This document shows positions 10,918-23,849 of a stretch of DNA of 64,000 bases, piece by piece. The notes under the pieces are model-generated. The model was not told the DNA's origin. It did no database searches and was given only the letters and a program-made list of their open reading frames with translations. This DNA is from Thereva unica (taxonomy: Eukaryota; Arthropoda; Insecta; Diptera; Therevidae): NCBI GenBank assembly GCA_949987705.1, contig OX465284.1, positions 69,735,470 to 69,799,469 on the forward strand, given 5' to 3'. Every line of letters begins with the position of its first letter. Position 1 is the first letter of the stretch. Both the position numbers and the translations under genes were made by a program.

Positions 10918-13900
10918 TAATTATGTCGTATTTATACTCCGCCCCTATTTCGAAACTTTTATATCAGATTCGGTTACGGTTACGGAGCTCCATAACATCT
11001 CTGATTCCCATATGCCCTCACTATTTCCAATGACTCACCCACCCAAAAGTGGATGTGTTTGTGATTACAGGAGAAAAGCACTGGTATGTTTTTGGAATAT
11101 GGCATTCGAAACTTTAGCACCTCACTAGCGCCATCTGTTTGCCAAAATATGTCATGACTTTGCTGACAATCCAAAAGATGCAATTGCCTGTAGTGTCCCA
11201 AGAATGAACTAGTTTCGTTTGTTTGGGGAAATCACGACCCTTTCGACACACCCATATTTAAATGAACTTGGTGCATACGAATCTAAGTTAACTATTCCCA
11301 CCAATTTGTTACCGTAATCCACATAGAGAGGGTGAGTGCGCGTCCGGATTTCTCTAGTAACAAATTGTGTTGCTGGTGGCAAAAAACCAAGCGAAGGGCT
11401 ACAAACACGAAAAACAGTAACACAAAAAAGAAACCTTTTCACAAATCTATGGCAGCAACACCCAGAACAGGATTTTTTAAATTTATTTCATTTCGCTACG
11501 AAAAAACTCGGAAAATCCTTCGCACACCTGGAGCCCAATTCGAGAACTGAAACTTGAGCAACGAGATTCCAGATTTTTTTCTTTTTAATTAAATTAATTC
11601 ACTCCACACGTAAGCAATTAAGCCCTTTTTTCGTGGATCTCTTCGTTTGAAGGAGGTCACCGTGCGCCTCTACACAGCAAAGGGTGCTCGAATCTGGCTC
11701 GGATGGAACGTACACCCCGAAAAAATCCCTTAAAAACCCAGCAGCGTAGCAACCACAAGAGCACATGTTTCGTAATGAGTGTCTGATGCTAGTGTAGTAC
11801 AGCGCCAGCACAGGGTCCTGACGGCAATAAAAAAGTGGTATTTTCCTGGACGAAGGATAACGGCGAAAAAATAATATCTTCCCCCGAGTTTAAAAAGGGT
11901 TAGACCATTCCCGGCGGCTTGATGATGGTTTCGCCCGGCTTAAGGAATCCTTCGTTGTCGTGAGCTCGTTCGGGTGAAATCCTGTGTGGCAGTGGTGGTA
12001 GGTGGTACGTGGGTGAACCAGTGGGTGGGCGATGATAGCTCCACGTCAGGAAAGTATAGCCGTCGCATCAATTTAAGCGGAGCTTTTAATAATAACAAAC
12101 CCCCTCCCCTGGTCCTATTATTAACCCTTTGCCAAAAAGGCGAAAAAGCGGCGAACTTCTGCTTCGGTCGTCATTTTACAAGTTCGCCCCTTGTCCCAAT
12201 GCCCTTCCACTGTCATCCACTCTACATCCCAGCAGCAGCACCGCTTCGTCCTTCTAATGCTGAAAGTTTGCCAAGGACCCATCTTCGTTCGGCTACCCCC
12301 GGCCCGCGACGCGGAAGGTTTCATCCCCGAAATTCGGTTGTTATGCAAATTTTTATGTAATTTTATGTGAAAGGAATTTACGCTGTTATGTGTGTAACTG
12401 TATAACAGATTTGAATATTTAAGCAGCAGAATAAGACGGAACCGTTTTTTGTGGGTCGCCCCATGCAGGCCGGGGCGGGGTGGGGCGGCCGGAGCCTCTG
12501 TTGACTTCATCCTTTTGCGGAAAAACTCGACTAAACGGCAGTGTTTGGGAGCGGTGATGACGGTGATGGTGTGGTATTTCCTGCCACCCCTGATGAGAGA
12601 CCATGAATTTCTAGCTGAAGCAGGGCCAGGCACGATGGGGTGGGGGTGGATTTGATGCTTTTAGTTGGCTCCAGTTTTGTGAAAATACGGGAAAATATGT
12701 ATTCGGCACATATTTTCCGGAGATAAAGTGTAAAGAAAGATACTAATGGGGGATGATTAAGGGTTGTTGGTATCGCACCCCAGGAGGGCTGGATGCTAAA
12801 CTGCTTCCCCAAGCTAGAAGCGCCGGGGCTGCCTGCCTTGCTACGGTGGCAAATAGTTTTATGGTTACTTATTTTGTTGATAGTCGGGCAACAGGCGTTA
12901 AATAAAATTTTATGTTAACGAATATATACGGCGGCAGAATGTATGCAATATTTTTTTTTCGTTCGAGCAAATTCCCAAAATGCGGAGGGAAATTTTATGG
13001 TTTGTGTCTTTGGTATGATGATGATAATAACGAATAATGCATAAATTCGGGAGTTGTAAAAATTATTTTACCCTGATAAATCCATATTTGTGGCTTTTTC
13101 TTGCGATAAACTTCGTGAAATTGAATAGTTTCAATGTATTTCCCCCCGAAAATACAATAAAACCGGTCAGTCATTTAGTTGTGATGACTTGCTGGTCGTA
13201 AACACCTTTAGACCCGCTTTTGTACCGCTTTCATGTGATTTACTCAAATCAACCGTAAGCATTCGGGTTTTGTTTACTACTAAAAACATAGCTTGGATGT
13301 AGTGAAACTGTGTGGACGCTTTATTAGTTACTAATTTATAAATTTGCGTTTGTTTTTAGTTTTTTTTAACATTTCTGAGGTTTGTTTGAAATAAAATATT
13401 TTAAAACTAATCTTTACTAAGTTGTAAAATGTTTAATGTGGTTTTCTCTGTAGTAAACTATTAAGTGTTCGTGTTCAGACTTTAAGTTAACATAAGACGT
13501 GAGTGTGGTGGTTTAAAACTGATAACTATCAGAAATAGAATTTGTTGTTTTTTTCCATTATAAAGTAACAAAGTAATAAGCCTAAGCAATTTGTGATTAT
13601 ATGAGTTTTAGTGCTTCTTATTTATTGTACACAACAGATTAGATTCTTTTAAAATTGTTTTTAATTCGCTTCACGATTACGCGGTTTCTTTCATTTAGGA
13701 ATTTACAAATAGGCGCAGAAGCACATAGATAAGAACTACTAGTGACTTTTGAAAATGACAAACCCATTCATTCGCTGATGAAATTTTAAAAGCAGCGATG
13801 TGTATGTGCGTTTAAAGATTAATCGATTTATGCCACTGGTAACTGTTCCCTTGCTTTAATGCCCCTAGTTATCACAAACAGCGGTTTAATGGGAACCGCA

Positions 13901-14040
13901 CTCTTATACCACCTCTAAAGACCTCTACCTCGCCAGTACAGGAAAGCAAAACGTTCTATGATTCCTCTATGTACAATCGAGAGGTGTCTTTAAGAATTCT
14001 TATTCTTTTCTGCCAATACGTGAATTTTTCGTGTTCTGCG
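10918..14040. other. Transposon-poor noncoding block
   Basis: No transposon or host domain was recognised. Open frames at 11974-12360 (+) and 12121-12633 (-) overlap on opposite strands and look like chance frames in a GC-richer segment at 11.9-12.8 kb. From 12.9 to 14.0 kb the sequence is AT-rich with short homopolymers. It may be host intergenic or regulatory DNA. Confidence 0.4.
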
Positions 14041-15610
14041 CTTAGTGACACAATTTATTTAAAGGGGCAACCCATGTGGTGAACACTGCGCTAAAGTTAG
14101 GCCTATTATTTAGGTACCCCACTAGCGGAACAGACTATCAGCCTTCCTGCTGAAGTGGATGAAGGCAAGAAGATCTTTACTCGCCAAAGACCGCGGACTG
14201 CAGCAGGACTCAAAAACTCTCTGATAAACCTTCTTCCATCGCCTTCCATGCAAGGGCGGCTTTCTGTCCCTTGAGACAGTCCTAGGTTGTGCAGGTGATA
14301 CCGCAATCCTACATTGCCAGTCAGATAACCCACCAGCAGCCTTAGGTCTGCTCTGTTTAAAGCGATACACCTGGGTCAGAGTTCCAATATGTTAGGTTGG
14401 ACGAGATCTGAAGTCTCAAGGCACTTATGGCGGCGGATTTCCATATAAAGATATGATATGGTTGCCTCCATTGCAGCTGTGGGGCAGGTCCGCATAGCTC
14501 CGGTAATGGAGAGGCAAGTAAGTCGTTTCAGTTTGCAAACTCTGAGAATCGACGTAATCTGTTTAGTCTTGCGTCACCAAACTACAACGGCATAAGTGAC
14601 CACAGGTTTAACGATCGTATTCTACATCTAGTACATCATTTGTGGTGTAAGACCCATATCTTACCCAGAAGCCCTTTGCAGGCCTTTGCTTGTAGATTTG
14701 CTGATTACGTAGTCAAGTTGAGCGTTCCAGTTCAGTCTCTTGTCTAACTTTACTCCGAAATATTAGACTGGTTCTGAGTACTCAACTGTGGTACCCTGAA
14801 TTGGAGAAAGGTACCAGGACAGCCTTATTTTGGGTTGATTGACAGGCCCTCCGTGGTACACCATCTTTGAACTTCTCGGAGTGCTGTACTCATGACCTCT
14901 GTAATAGTCAAAACAAACTTCCCAGAGTCAATGATGGCAAGATCATCTGCATAATCGATGACATCGAAATCAGATTCAGATAATTTGGTCAAAAGTTCGT
15001 CCACAACTTTTGACCAGAGAAGCGGGGATAGGACTCCACCTTGAGGGCAGCCCTTAATAGCCTTAGCACTAATGGTGGAGACACCTAGGGTAGGGTAGGA
15101 AGATATGTCCCTATTTACAAGCATGGCATTTACCATTTATCCATTCAATCATGTGAGGATCCAAGCTTCTGAGAGCCAGTGCTCAGAGACAGAATCGTAG
15201 TCAGTGTTGTCGAAAGCACCTTCGATGTCAAGGAACGCACATAAAACAGTTTCTTTAGCGAGGAAGATTTTTTCGATTTTGCTGACCAGGTGGTGTAAAG
15301 CAACTTCTCTTGATTTTCCCTTCAAGTAAGCGAACTGGGAGATATGTAGAGGAAGGGAGAGCTTCAGCTCGCACCTTATATGGATGCCTAGCGGTCTTCC
15401 GTCGTTTGAAAAAAAGAGGCTAAGCTGATAGGTCTGTACGATTTAGGCAACTGCCTGGGTCTGTTTCCCTGTTTCGGGATAAAACCACCACGACTTTCCT
15501 CCATGGTTGGAATGTATCCCCAGTTGAATCTGGCTCTAAAGAGGCAGACCAAGTTGTCGAGAATCAGATCAAGGCAATTCTGAAGAAGAACACGGTCGAC
15601 CAAAAGTTGC
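14041..15610 (-). mobile_element. L-family LINE RT with C-terminal region
   Basis: Minus-strand reading gives RT motifs in order. FIPKQGNRPRQLPKSYRPIS is at about 15485-15430, FLDIEGAFDNTDYDSV at about 15235-15185, and KGCPQGGVLSPLLW with DYADDLAIID at about 15060-14930. Near 14370-14250 is the post-RNase H tail LLVGYLTGNVGLRYHLHNLG. Both catalytic aspartate motifs survive, but frameshifts lie between the blocks and the region from 14825 to 14400 is decayed. The RNase H-type tail supports the I/LOA group. Confidence 0.75.
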
Positions 15611-15989
15611 CATGCTCCAGCCAGCTACATGGCTGCAGCATTTAAATATTTTGCTTGGATTAATCGCTTTCGGCTATGCTCTAGCCAGCTATATGGCTAC
15701 AAGTGCCCAGAAAAGGGTGCGCAACACAAGTGCGCGTGACGCGAATTTATAGTTTTTACCCCAGGCCAAAAAGTGCCAGTCGTGTCTAAAGAAGTATTCA
15801 CTTCAAAAGGCTAAAGGAAGAAAAGAATTTCACAGCCTTTGGAGAACAAGCTAGACCACTATGCTCCTGAAAGCTTTTAAGTAATTTGAAAGCAACAGCA
15901 TTCGCAGCAATATGAAATATAAAGCTTTCACAGTCTAGGTAAGTTTAAAAATGTGTGCTTTGCTTTAAGTTTACTTTGCTTTCAAACCC
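15611..15989. other. Unassigned, with a short direct repeat
   Basis: No coding domain. ATGCTCCAGCCAGCTACATG (from about 15611) recurs in diverged form as ATGCTCTAGCCAGCTATATG (from about 15674), a direct repeat of about 30 bp spaced 63 bp. Confidence 0.45.
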
Positions 15990-16155
15990 TGGTTGTACGG
16001 ATGATGATTAGTTTTATGCTAACTATACTCCTCTCTTTTGGGCAGTTACCAGTACTCAGTGCTTGGAGGTTATGATCGCATTTATCCACCAGTCCGGAAT
16101 AGTTAGGATACGTGCATATTTTTTTATTCTTAAGTTCTTCTATTCCACTGATGCT
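15990..16155 (-). mobile_element. RTE LINE 5'-end fragment
   Basis: Matches the 5' untranslated end of the RTE copy at 56600-56744. Shared blocks in the same order are AGTTACCAGT, GGAGGTTATGATCGCA, CAGTCCG-AATAGTTA and ACGTGCAT. No coding sequence is attached. Confidence 0.65.
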
Positions 16156-17040
16156 TAAATTTTAATAGAGAAATGATAATAATAATAGATTTTTAATCTA
16201 GAAGAGAAATGTTATTTTTTTTAAATTTTGGCACGCTTAAAAACTCCGCCCGTGTTTAATATAGTAAACCCTTCACGATTATTGTTAATCAACATACTCG
16301 TACACGATTGTTTTGGGTGGGTCAATGTAGCGAAGTAAGGAAATTTCATTGTATGTAGATAAGGTAAAAGCTAATAAATACCAGTGACTTTTAAAATTCG
16401 CAGTCTCCCTTTGGACGCACCGCTGTTTGCCGGTTCGAATATTTTATTTTTATAAATTTTTAATAATATTATTAACCAGAAGTGAAAGAACCCTGCGCGT
16501 ATACAAAGTACAATATTGTGCAGTGCGATAATAACTCAATTAACAATAATCAGTAAGTTCATTGGCATCGGAGATTTTAATGCACCGAAATTTTGTTCAC
16601 AATTCGGTAAAACAGTGATAAATTGTGGTGTTTTTTGCTACGAATACCGGAAGAGAGAGCTATTTTTAAATACAGTCTACAAAAAAGAGTTAAGCACAAT
16701 TTGTAAAAGATCGACATTTTACTAAAACTTATCTGTGCAAGATAATGTGATCAAAGCCAAGCAAGTAAAGAAATTATTGCAAACATAAATTTGCTAAGTA
16801 TAAATAATCTGATATATTTAGTGATAAGCTACACAAATATGTTTTGGTATTAATAACATTGGCAAGTTCATTATTTGAAATTGATATTTGAAGCTTTTAT
16901 CACAAATAATTGGTGTAGTGCAGTTTTACTTGTAATCGTGTTCTGGCAGCTTGCAATGATATCGGCCATCAATCCCAATTTCGAATCGATGTTATCCAAT
17001 TTTTGCGTTGTTTGGCGCGTGTCATTTAAAACCAAGTTAA
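16156..17040 (+). other. AT-rich sequence upstream of J1, possible 5' UTR
   Basis: No domain is encoded. It precedes the J1 endonuclease in the same orientation, so part of it may be the J1 5' region, but the start of the element was not found. Confidence 0.35.
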
Positions 17041-19419
17041 GATTGATGGGATCCATCTCTCTGGGGGCCAGGTCTAAAACTAAATATATCCTTCAGGCAT
17101 CGATTGCTAGTGGCCTAGATGTCATAGCATTCACTGAAACCTGGCTCCATGTGGGCATTCTCAATGCTGAACTTTTCGATTCCTCCTACCAAATCTTTCG
17201 GAGAGACCGTCCCACTGACTTGGAAGCTCGTGGGGGTGGCGTACTTGTTGCTTGTAGAAGCCATCTTAATTGCACCCCAATTTCGCTTCCTAGTTCCTCT
17301 AACCACCTCACCACATCTCATCTTTTGTGTTGACCACATTCTGGCCTTGATGAACACTAACGACGAGCTACTTCTTCTAGGCGATTTCAATTTACCCAAT
17401 ATCCAGTGGGTATATGTTGACGATGACGATAACTACCTTCCTGAGGGCAGCCTTAATTCTAAGGAATCGTGTTTTCTCGATTCCTTATTCTCACTTGGCT
17501 TGAGTCAAATGAGCGGTGTGACTAATGTATTAGGAAGGCAGTTGGATCTTATATTCTTTACTGACTCAGTCAACATGACTGTTGAACCCAGTCCAATAGA
17601 CATGTCCACTGTTGACGATTACCACCCTCCTATCTTGCTCAATTATTGCTTCAATTCAGTTAATACTCCCTTTCCGGAGGTGGTAACCTATTCCTTTAAC
17701 TTTAAAAAGGCTAACTTTAATGAGCTGTCATCTAAACTTGCCATGGTTGATTTCAACAACTTACTTTCCGCAAACGAGTTGGATGTTGATGTAGCACGGC
17801 TCTATGGCGTACTATACCAAGCCCTCGTTTCTTGCGTCCCCTATGAGCCTCAAAAATTGGCCAGTTCTTCTCCTCCTTGGTTCAATAGTGAACTCAAGCA
17901 TTTGAAAAATCGGAAGAATAGGCTCTGGAAAACTTATTTAAAGAGAAAGGACTCTCCAAATCTCAATTCATTTATCATTTGCTATAACCAATTTCGTTCA
18001 CTCTCTTTCACTCTGTATCGTGAATATCTCAGCAGTATGAGTAATAAAGTATTTACTGATTCCAGAAACTTCTTCAAATTTATCAACTCGAAGAAAAAAG
18101 TTGATAATTACCCTAATACTATGCAGCACAAGAACTGGTCTAGCTGTGAGTCGCCTGCGATTTGCAACATGTTTGCGTCATTCTTTCATTAATCTTTCGC
18201 ATCTGCAGACTTTCAGCCTGACGACAATTTTCGTCACATTATTCCTAACCGAGAGGCTCATTTGTTACCTCTCTCAATTACCATTGCCGATATCGGGAAA
18301 CATATTGACGATCTTCCATTTGACTTTACTTCTGGCCCCGACGGTATTCCTCCTGCTGTCCTTAAGGCCTGTGTGGAGGTTCTCCAGTCTCCACTGAAAA
18401 TCCTTTTTCTAAAATCCCTGGATAAAGGGTACTTCCCCACTCTGTGGAAGAATTCGTTCATAATTCCTATTCACAAAAGTGGTTGCAAGAGCGAAATATC
18501 GAATTATAGGCCAGTTGCTAAGTTGTCTGCTGTACCGAAACTTTTTGAATCAATTATCTATTCTACACTCGTTCCTATCTGCAAGAGGCTGGTCTCAACG
18601 AATCTTCTTGAATTCACTGCTCATGCTGTCGAAGGCTTCGTTTCCGGTTGTCAAACTGATTGTGTTTACACTGATTTTAGTAAGGCATTCGACAGCCCTT
18701 CTAGTATGGTTCCAGTCTTACTTAACTGACCGGACCTACCAAGTTCTTTTTCGTGGATCCAAATCAATAACCATTGAAGCGACATCCGGTGTCCCTCAAG
18801 GAAGTCATCTTGGCCCTCTCCTCTTTATCTTAACAATTGATGACATTGTTCCCTTACTAAGACACTGTAGAATCCTGATTTATGCTGATGACATCAAATT
18901 GTATCGGCACATAAAGAGTATGGAGGATTGCAAACTTCTGCAGATTGACCTTGATATCTTTTACTCTTGGTGTGCTAACAACAACTTGGTTCTTAATATT
19001 GGTAAATGTGAAGTCATGACTTTTAGTAGGAGACGTGATCCTATAATTTTTAACTACACCTTTTCTGATGAGGGTATCCCTCGTGTTAATTTGGTTAAAG
19101 ATCTCGGGATTAGATTTGATAGTAAGCTGGATTTCTCCACTCACATCAACTATATCTCTTCCAAAGGTAGTTTAGTCTTGGGTTTTATAAAAAGGTGGTC
19201 CAAAGAATTTAATAACCCTTTGCTTACTAAACACTTATATATTTCTCTTGTCAGACCATTACTTGAATATGCCTCCCAGGTTTGGTCTTCTCACTATTCT
19301 TCGCATGTTAGAACTATTGAATCGGTTCAACGAAGGTTCGTTCGATTCGCACTGAATCATCTTCCTTGGGAAAACCCAATAGTTCTTCCATCATATGAAT
19401 CCCGGCTTAAGTTACTCAA
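17041..19419 (+). mobile_element. J1 LINE copy 1, 5' portion (endonuclease and RT)
   Basis: A Jockey-superfamily LINE read across several frames. The endonuclease shows FTETWLH (about 17130) and LLLGDFNLPN (about 17370), and LDLIFFTDS follows. The RT shows SGPDGIPPAVLKAC (about 18330), ISNYRPVAKLSAVPKLFES (about 18500), YTDFSKAFD (about 18670), SGVPQGSHLGPLLF (about 18790) and IYADDIKLY (about 18880). The thumb ends at RLKLLN. Frameshifts lie near 17340, 18192 and 18700. Compared with copy 2, about 60 nt are missing just after FSKAFD. The element is cut at 19419 by a 5.3 kb insertion and resumes at 24732. It is a dead copy. Confidence 0.85.
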
Positions 19420-19458
19420 TGTAACAGCATAATGGCGCGATAAAATAGTGGGCGCCAC

Positions 19459-19925
19459 TTTTTTTTTTTTTTTATGTGAAAGACTAGAGTCACAGGAAAC
19501 GCCCTTTATACTGTGTCGACAATCTATTTTCTTCATATAGAGTGCAATGTCGGACAGCAGCTCTAGTCGGGGAAGAAAGGAACTGTCACAACCTACCAGC
19601 GTTATTTTGCAGTCCACCTACTCCCAACCATTACTGGCGACTTTGTCATCGGGGCATCGAGAAACAACTCGCTGGAGTGTTATGCCTCCTGAAACGAGTT
19701 GAATCTCATCAACCAACCGATGACATGCGCTTTGGTGAAGCGGGGAAGGGCTAACTAAGGCTATGACAAAGGAATCAGGAATGTAAAGAGGGAAGAAGAA
19801 AGAAGGAAAGTTATGTAGGTGGGAAAGTGGAAAAGGCGAAGGACCGTGGGGCTGGCCGGGATTCGAACCCGGGACCTCTGGGATAGTAGCCAGACGCCTT
19901 ACTCCCTAGGCTACCGAGGACCCCG
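19459..19925 (-). mobile_element. tRNA-derived SINE, apparently full length
   Basis: On the minus strand a tRNA-like head contains an A box (GGTAGCCTAGGGAGTAAG, 19915-19898) and a B box (GGTTCGAATCC, 19869-19859). It is followed by an unrelated body of about 380 bp and a 15-base A tail (T run 19459-19473). The body and tail match a 5'-truncated copy at 35255-35392. The final part, AGTATAAAGGGCG...CTTTCACATAAAA, resembles the J2 LINE tail, which suggests mobilisation by J2. The acceptor stem does not pair properly, so this is not a tRNA gene. The 5' limit is approximate. Confidence 0.75.
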
Positions 19926-21298
19926 AGGCTACACTTATGCGAGGTATTACCCCCTTAGCCACAAGCCCGGAAGAGCATGACCAAGGAGCCAATACCATAC
20001 ATAAGAAATGAAAAGAAAATCCGGAACTCCTACGCCGGCCACACGGAGTTATCTAGCTCGCCGGAGGGGTCGTGGGGTGTGTGGCCGGGGCTTACCGCGG
20101 TTGGTTCACCACTTACCTGTGACTATGAAAAATCTTATTCAATTCCCGTCGTCCCCCGGTCCTCGCCTGAGCCGTGTCATGTCTATCTGTTTCCCTGACA
20201 GCCCATAGTATCTACGACTATCAGCTTCAGGGAAAGTCACTATCTAGGACACCCTGAAAAGAAACATCACCCGTCCCAACCATTCCCCAAAAAAAATCTA
20301 ACAACTTGAGTTCATCATTAATAGCATACAAATCTTTGTTTTGTTTATTTCAGATACAGTTATCAAAAACCAGAACACAATTAGGTAAAAACAATATTCA
20401 ATGGAAAACGAAATAAGATCAATGTCATACTAGATCAACATATACATTTTTAAAGAAGAACCAACAAAAATAACTTACGATTTCCACTGTCGGGATACTT
20501 TCGTAAGATAACCGATTTAAAACGCGCCGTATTGGTACCAATTTCGCCTCGTTTTATCACAAATGGTATCACAAATATCGTGTTCAATTGTAATTAATAA
20601 AAAATTACTTGAAAAACAACAAGAAAAATTAGGACAACAAATGCCCCCTCAAAAATTTACACAAAAAAATCTCAATATAATTCAAATTACTTCCAACTGT
20701 ATCATCTACTAGTAAAAAAAATTAATGTATTGTATTAATCAATTAACCTCTTAAACCATATAATGTGTATAATGTGTTGTGTTCTGTGGTGTATTCGTGT
20801 TTTTTTTCTTTCTTTTTTTACTTTTTTTATTTGTATAGTTATATTTAGTATATATATACTTTTTTTTGTTTTAAATAGTGGCGTATTCACAAAAGAAAAT
20901 GTAACCATAGCCCGTATTAGGGATAACCTACGTCACCTTTCTATAATTCTGTTCCTCTTAATTATTAATTACTACCATAAAACCCGCGTGCCTTGCAACG
21001 CCTTTAAAAACTGTTTATTATGTGCAATGTTTTCCTTAAAAAAAACCAACAAAAAAGTCAGCTGTTATTATCCCTAAAAAGGGTTTATTATAGTGCATTT
21101 TTTTAATAAATATGGTAAACAAATTGCTGCGAATATCACCTCTGCTCAACAAATCTGCAAGTTTTAAAGTAGATTGGCATGTATATGTCATCAAGAAAAG
21201 TGACATTTTAGGGTTTGACGAACGTTCGTTAAGTTTGTTCGCCTATTTACGTGGATGTAAGAAATTATGAAGCAATCACAAATGAATATTAAATAAAG
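19926..21298. other. Unassigned part of the 5.3-kb insertion
   Basis: A GC-richer stretch (19.93-20.25 kb) is followed by AT-rich DNA to 21.1 kb. An open frame at 20763-21077 (+) is low-complexity, dominated by F, I and S, and is not credible as a gene. No transposase or integrase signature is visible. Confidence 0.4.
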
Positions 21299-23630
21299 TG
21301 AATTTCGAGTCATTCATTTCTACGTGATTATAGGGATGCACTGTCAAAATTCCAGCCTTTCAGCTTCAGAGGTTTGGGTTAACCCCATTTCATCCCCTTA
21401 GGGGATGAATTTCGAGTAATCGCCTCTTAGTGGATGTCCATGTCATTATAGGGATGCACTGTCCAAATTTCAACCCTGTAGCTCGAGTAGTTTGGTAAAC
21501 CAAATTTTACCCCTTTAGGGATGAATTTCGAAAAATCGCTTCTTGGTAAATGTCCACGTCATTATAGAGATGCACTGTCAAAATTTCAGCCGTTTAGCTA
21601 TAGTGGTTTGGCTTAACCCCATTTAACCCCTTTAGGGGATAAATTTCAATCGCCCCTAAGTGGATGCCCACGTCGTTATAGTGATGCACGGTCAAAATTA
21701 GAGCCCTCCAGCTTCAGTGGTGTGGGTTAACCCCATTTCACCCCATTAGGGGATGAATTTCGAAAAATCGCTTTTTAGTGGATGTCAACGTCATTAAGGG
21801 GATGCACTGTCAAAATTTCAGCCCTATAGCTCCAGCGGTTTGGGTAAATCCCATTTAACCCCCTTAGGGGATTAATTTCGAAAAATCGCCTTATAGTGGA
21901 TGTCCACGCCATTATAGGGATGCACTGTTAAAATTTCAGCCCTATAACTTTAGCGGTTTGGATAAACCCCGTTTCACCCCCTTAGGGTATGAATTTTGAA
22001 AAATCGCTTCTTAGTGGATGTCCACGCCATTATAGGGATGCACTATAAAAATTTCAGCCCTATAGCTGCAGCGGTTTGGGTAAACCCCATTTCACCCCCT
22101 TAGGGGATGAATTTCGAAAAATCGCTTCTTAGTGGATGTCCACGCCATTATAGGGATGCACTGTCAAAATTTCAGCCCTATAGCTCCAACGGTTTGAATA
22201 AACCCCATTTCACCCCCTTAGGGGATGAATTTCGAAAAATCGCTTTATAGTGGATGTCCACTCCATTATAGGGATGCACTGTCCAAATTTCAGCCCTATA
22301 GCTTCAGCGGTTTGTAAGAACCCCATTTCACACCCTTAGGGGATGAATTTCGAAAAATCGCTCTTTAGTGGATGTCCACGTCATTATAGGGATGCACTGT
22401 TAAAATTTCAGCCCTATAGCTCCAGCGGTTTGGGTAAACCCCATTTCACCCCCTTAGGGTATGAATTTCGAAAAATCGCTTCTTAGTGGATGTCCACGTC
22501 ATTATAGGGATGCACTGTTAAAATTTCAGCCCTATAGCTCCAGCGGTTTGGGTAAACCCCAATTCACCCCCTTAGGGGATGAATTTCGAAAAATCGCTTC
22601 TTAGTGGAGGTCCACGCCATTATAGGGATGCACTGTCAAAATTTCAGCCCTATAGCTCCAACGGTTTGGATAAACCCCATTTCACCCGCTTAGGGGATGA
22701 ATTTCGAAAAATCGCTTTATAGTGGATGTCCACGCCATTATAGGGATGCATTGTCCAAATTTCAACCCTAAAGCTTCAGCGGTTTCGGTAAACCCGAATT
22801 CACCCCCTTGGGGGATGAATTTCGAAAAATCGCTTCTTAGTGGATGTCCACACCATTATAGGAATGCACTATCAAAATTTCAGCCCTATAGCTGCAGCGG
22901 TTTGGGTAAACCCCATTTCACCCCCTTAGGGGATGAATTTCGAAAAATCGCTTTATAGTGGATGTCCACTCCATTATAGGGATTCACTGTCCAAATTTCA
23001 ACCCTAAAGCTTCAGCGGTTTCGGTAAACCCGAATTCACCCCCTTAGGGGATGAATTTCGAAAAATCGCTTCTTAGTGGTTGTCCACGCCATTATAGGGA
23101 TGCACTATCAAAATTTCAGCCCTATAGCTGCAGCGGTTTGGGTAAACCCCATTTCACCCCCTTAGGGGATGAATTTCGAAAAATCGCTTCTTAGTGGATG
23201 TCCACGCCATTATAGGGATGCACTATCAAAATTTCAGCCCTATAGCTGCAGCGGTTTGGGTAAACCCCATTTCACCCCCTTAGGGGATGAATTTCGAAAA
23301 ATCGCTTTATAGTGGATGTCCACTCCATTATAGGGATGCACTGTCCAAATTTCAGCCCTATAGCTCCAGCGGTTTGGATAAACCCCATTTCACCCCCTTA
23401 GGGGATGAATTTCGAAAAATCGCTTTATAGTGGATGTCCACGCCATTATAGGGATGCAGTGTCCAAATTTCAACCCTAAAGCTCCAGCGGTTTCGGTAAA
23501 CCCCAATTCACCCCCTTAGGGGATGAATTTCGAAAAATCGCTTTTTAGTGGATGTCCACGCCATTATAGGGATACACAGTCAAAATTTCAGCCCTTTAGC
23601 TCTAGCGGTTTAGGTTGTGCGTTGTCTGTC
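21299..23630 (+). repeat. 118-bp tandem array, about 20 units
   Basis: The anchor ATTTCGAAAAATCGC recurs at 21875, 21993, 22111, 22229, 22347, 22465, 22583 and 22701, exactly 118 bp apart, and continues to about 23590. The outermost left units are more diverged and shorter (steps of 107, 116, 118 and 114). Each unit carries the near-palindromes CCCCCTTAGGGG, TTTCGAAA and GTGGATGTCCAC, plus the block AAAATTTCAGCCCTATAGCT. Homogeneous central units and decayed left units fit local amplification with an old edge. No protein is encoded, and open frames here simply follow the repeat. Confidence 0.9.
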
Positions 23631-23808
23631 AGTCAGTTACTTTTTATACAATAGAAAAAAATCCCCTTACAACTTATTGAACCCCATTTCACCCCCTTCA
23701 ACCCTTTTGTTCTCCATAAAAAGTAGCCTATGTCCGTCTCCAAGGTCTAAACTATGTCTGTTGAAAATTTCATCAAAATCGGTTTAGTGGTTTAGGCGTG
23801 AAAGCGTA

Positions 23809-23849
<41 letters not shown>

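Noticed and set aside
12121..12633. 170-residue minus-strand gene
   Set aside because: Overlaps a 128-codon plus-strand frame and has no domain; likely chance in a GC-rich stretch.
15611..15705. Attachment-site-like direct repeat
   Set aside because: Diverged, short and not flanking any mobile unit.
19850..19925. tRNA gene on the minus strand
   Set aside because: A and B boxes are present, but the acceptor stem pairs only at its first bases and a long body with a poly(A) end follows, so it is the head of a SINE.
20095..20115. U1 snRNA-like CTTACCTG segment near 20.1 kb
   Set aside because: Only the short splice-site complement matches; no U1 stem-loops or Sm site follow.
20763..21077. Membrane protein of about 100 residues
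   Set aside because: Hydrophobicity comes from T-rich low-complexity DNA; no conserved motif.
22722..22958. Repeat-coded protein in the 118-bp array
   Set aside because: The open frame exists only because unit length and stop positions allow it for two units; 118 is not a multiple of three.
21299..23630. CRISPR-like array
   Set aside because: The whole 118-bp unit is repeated without unique spacers, in a eukaryotic genome.
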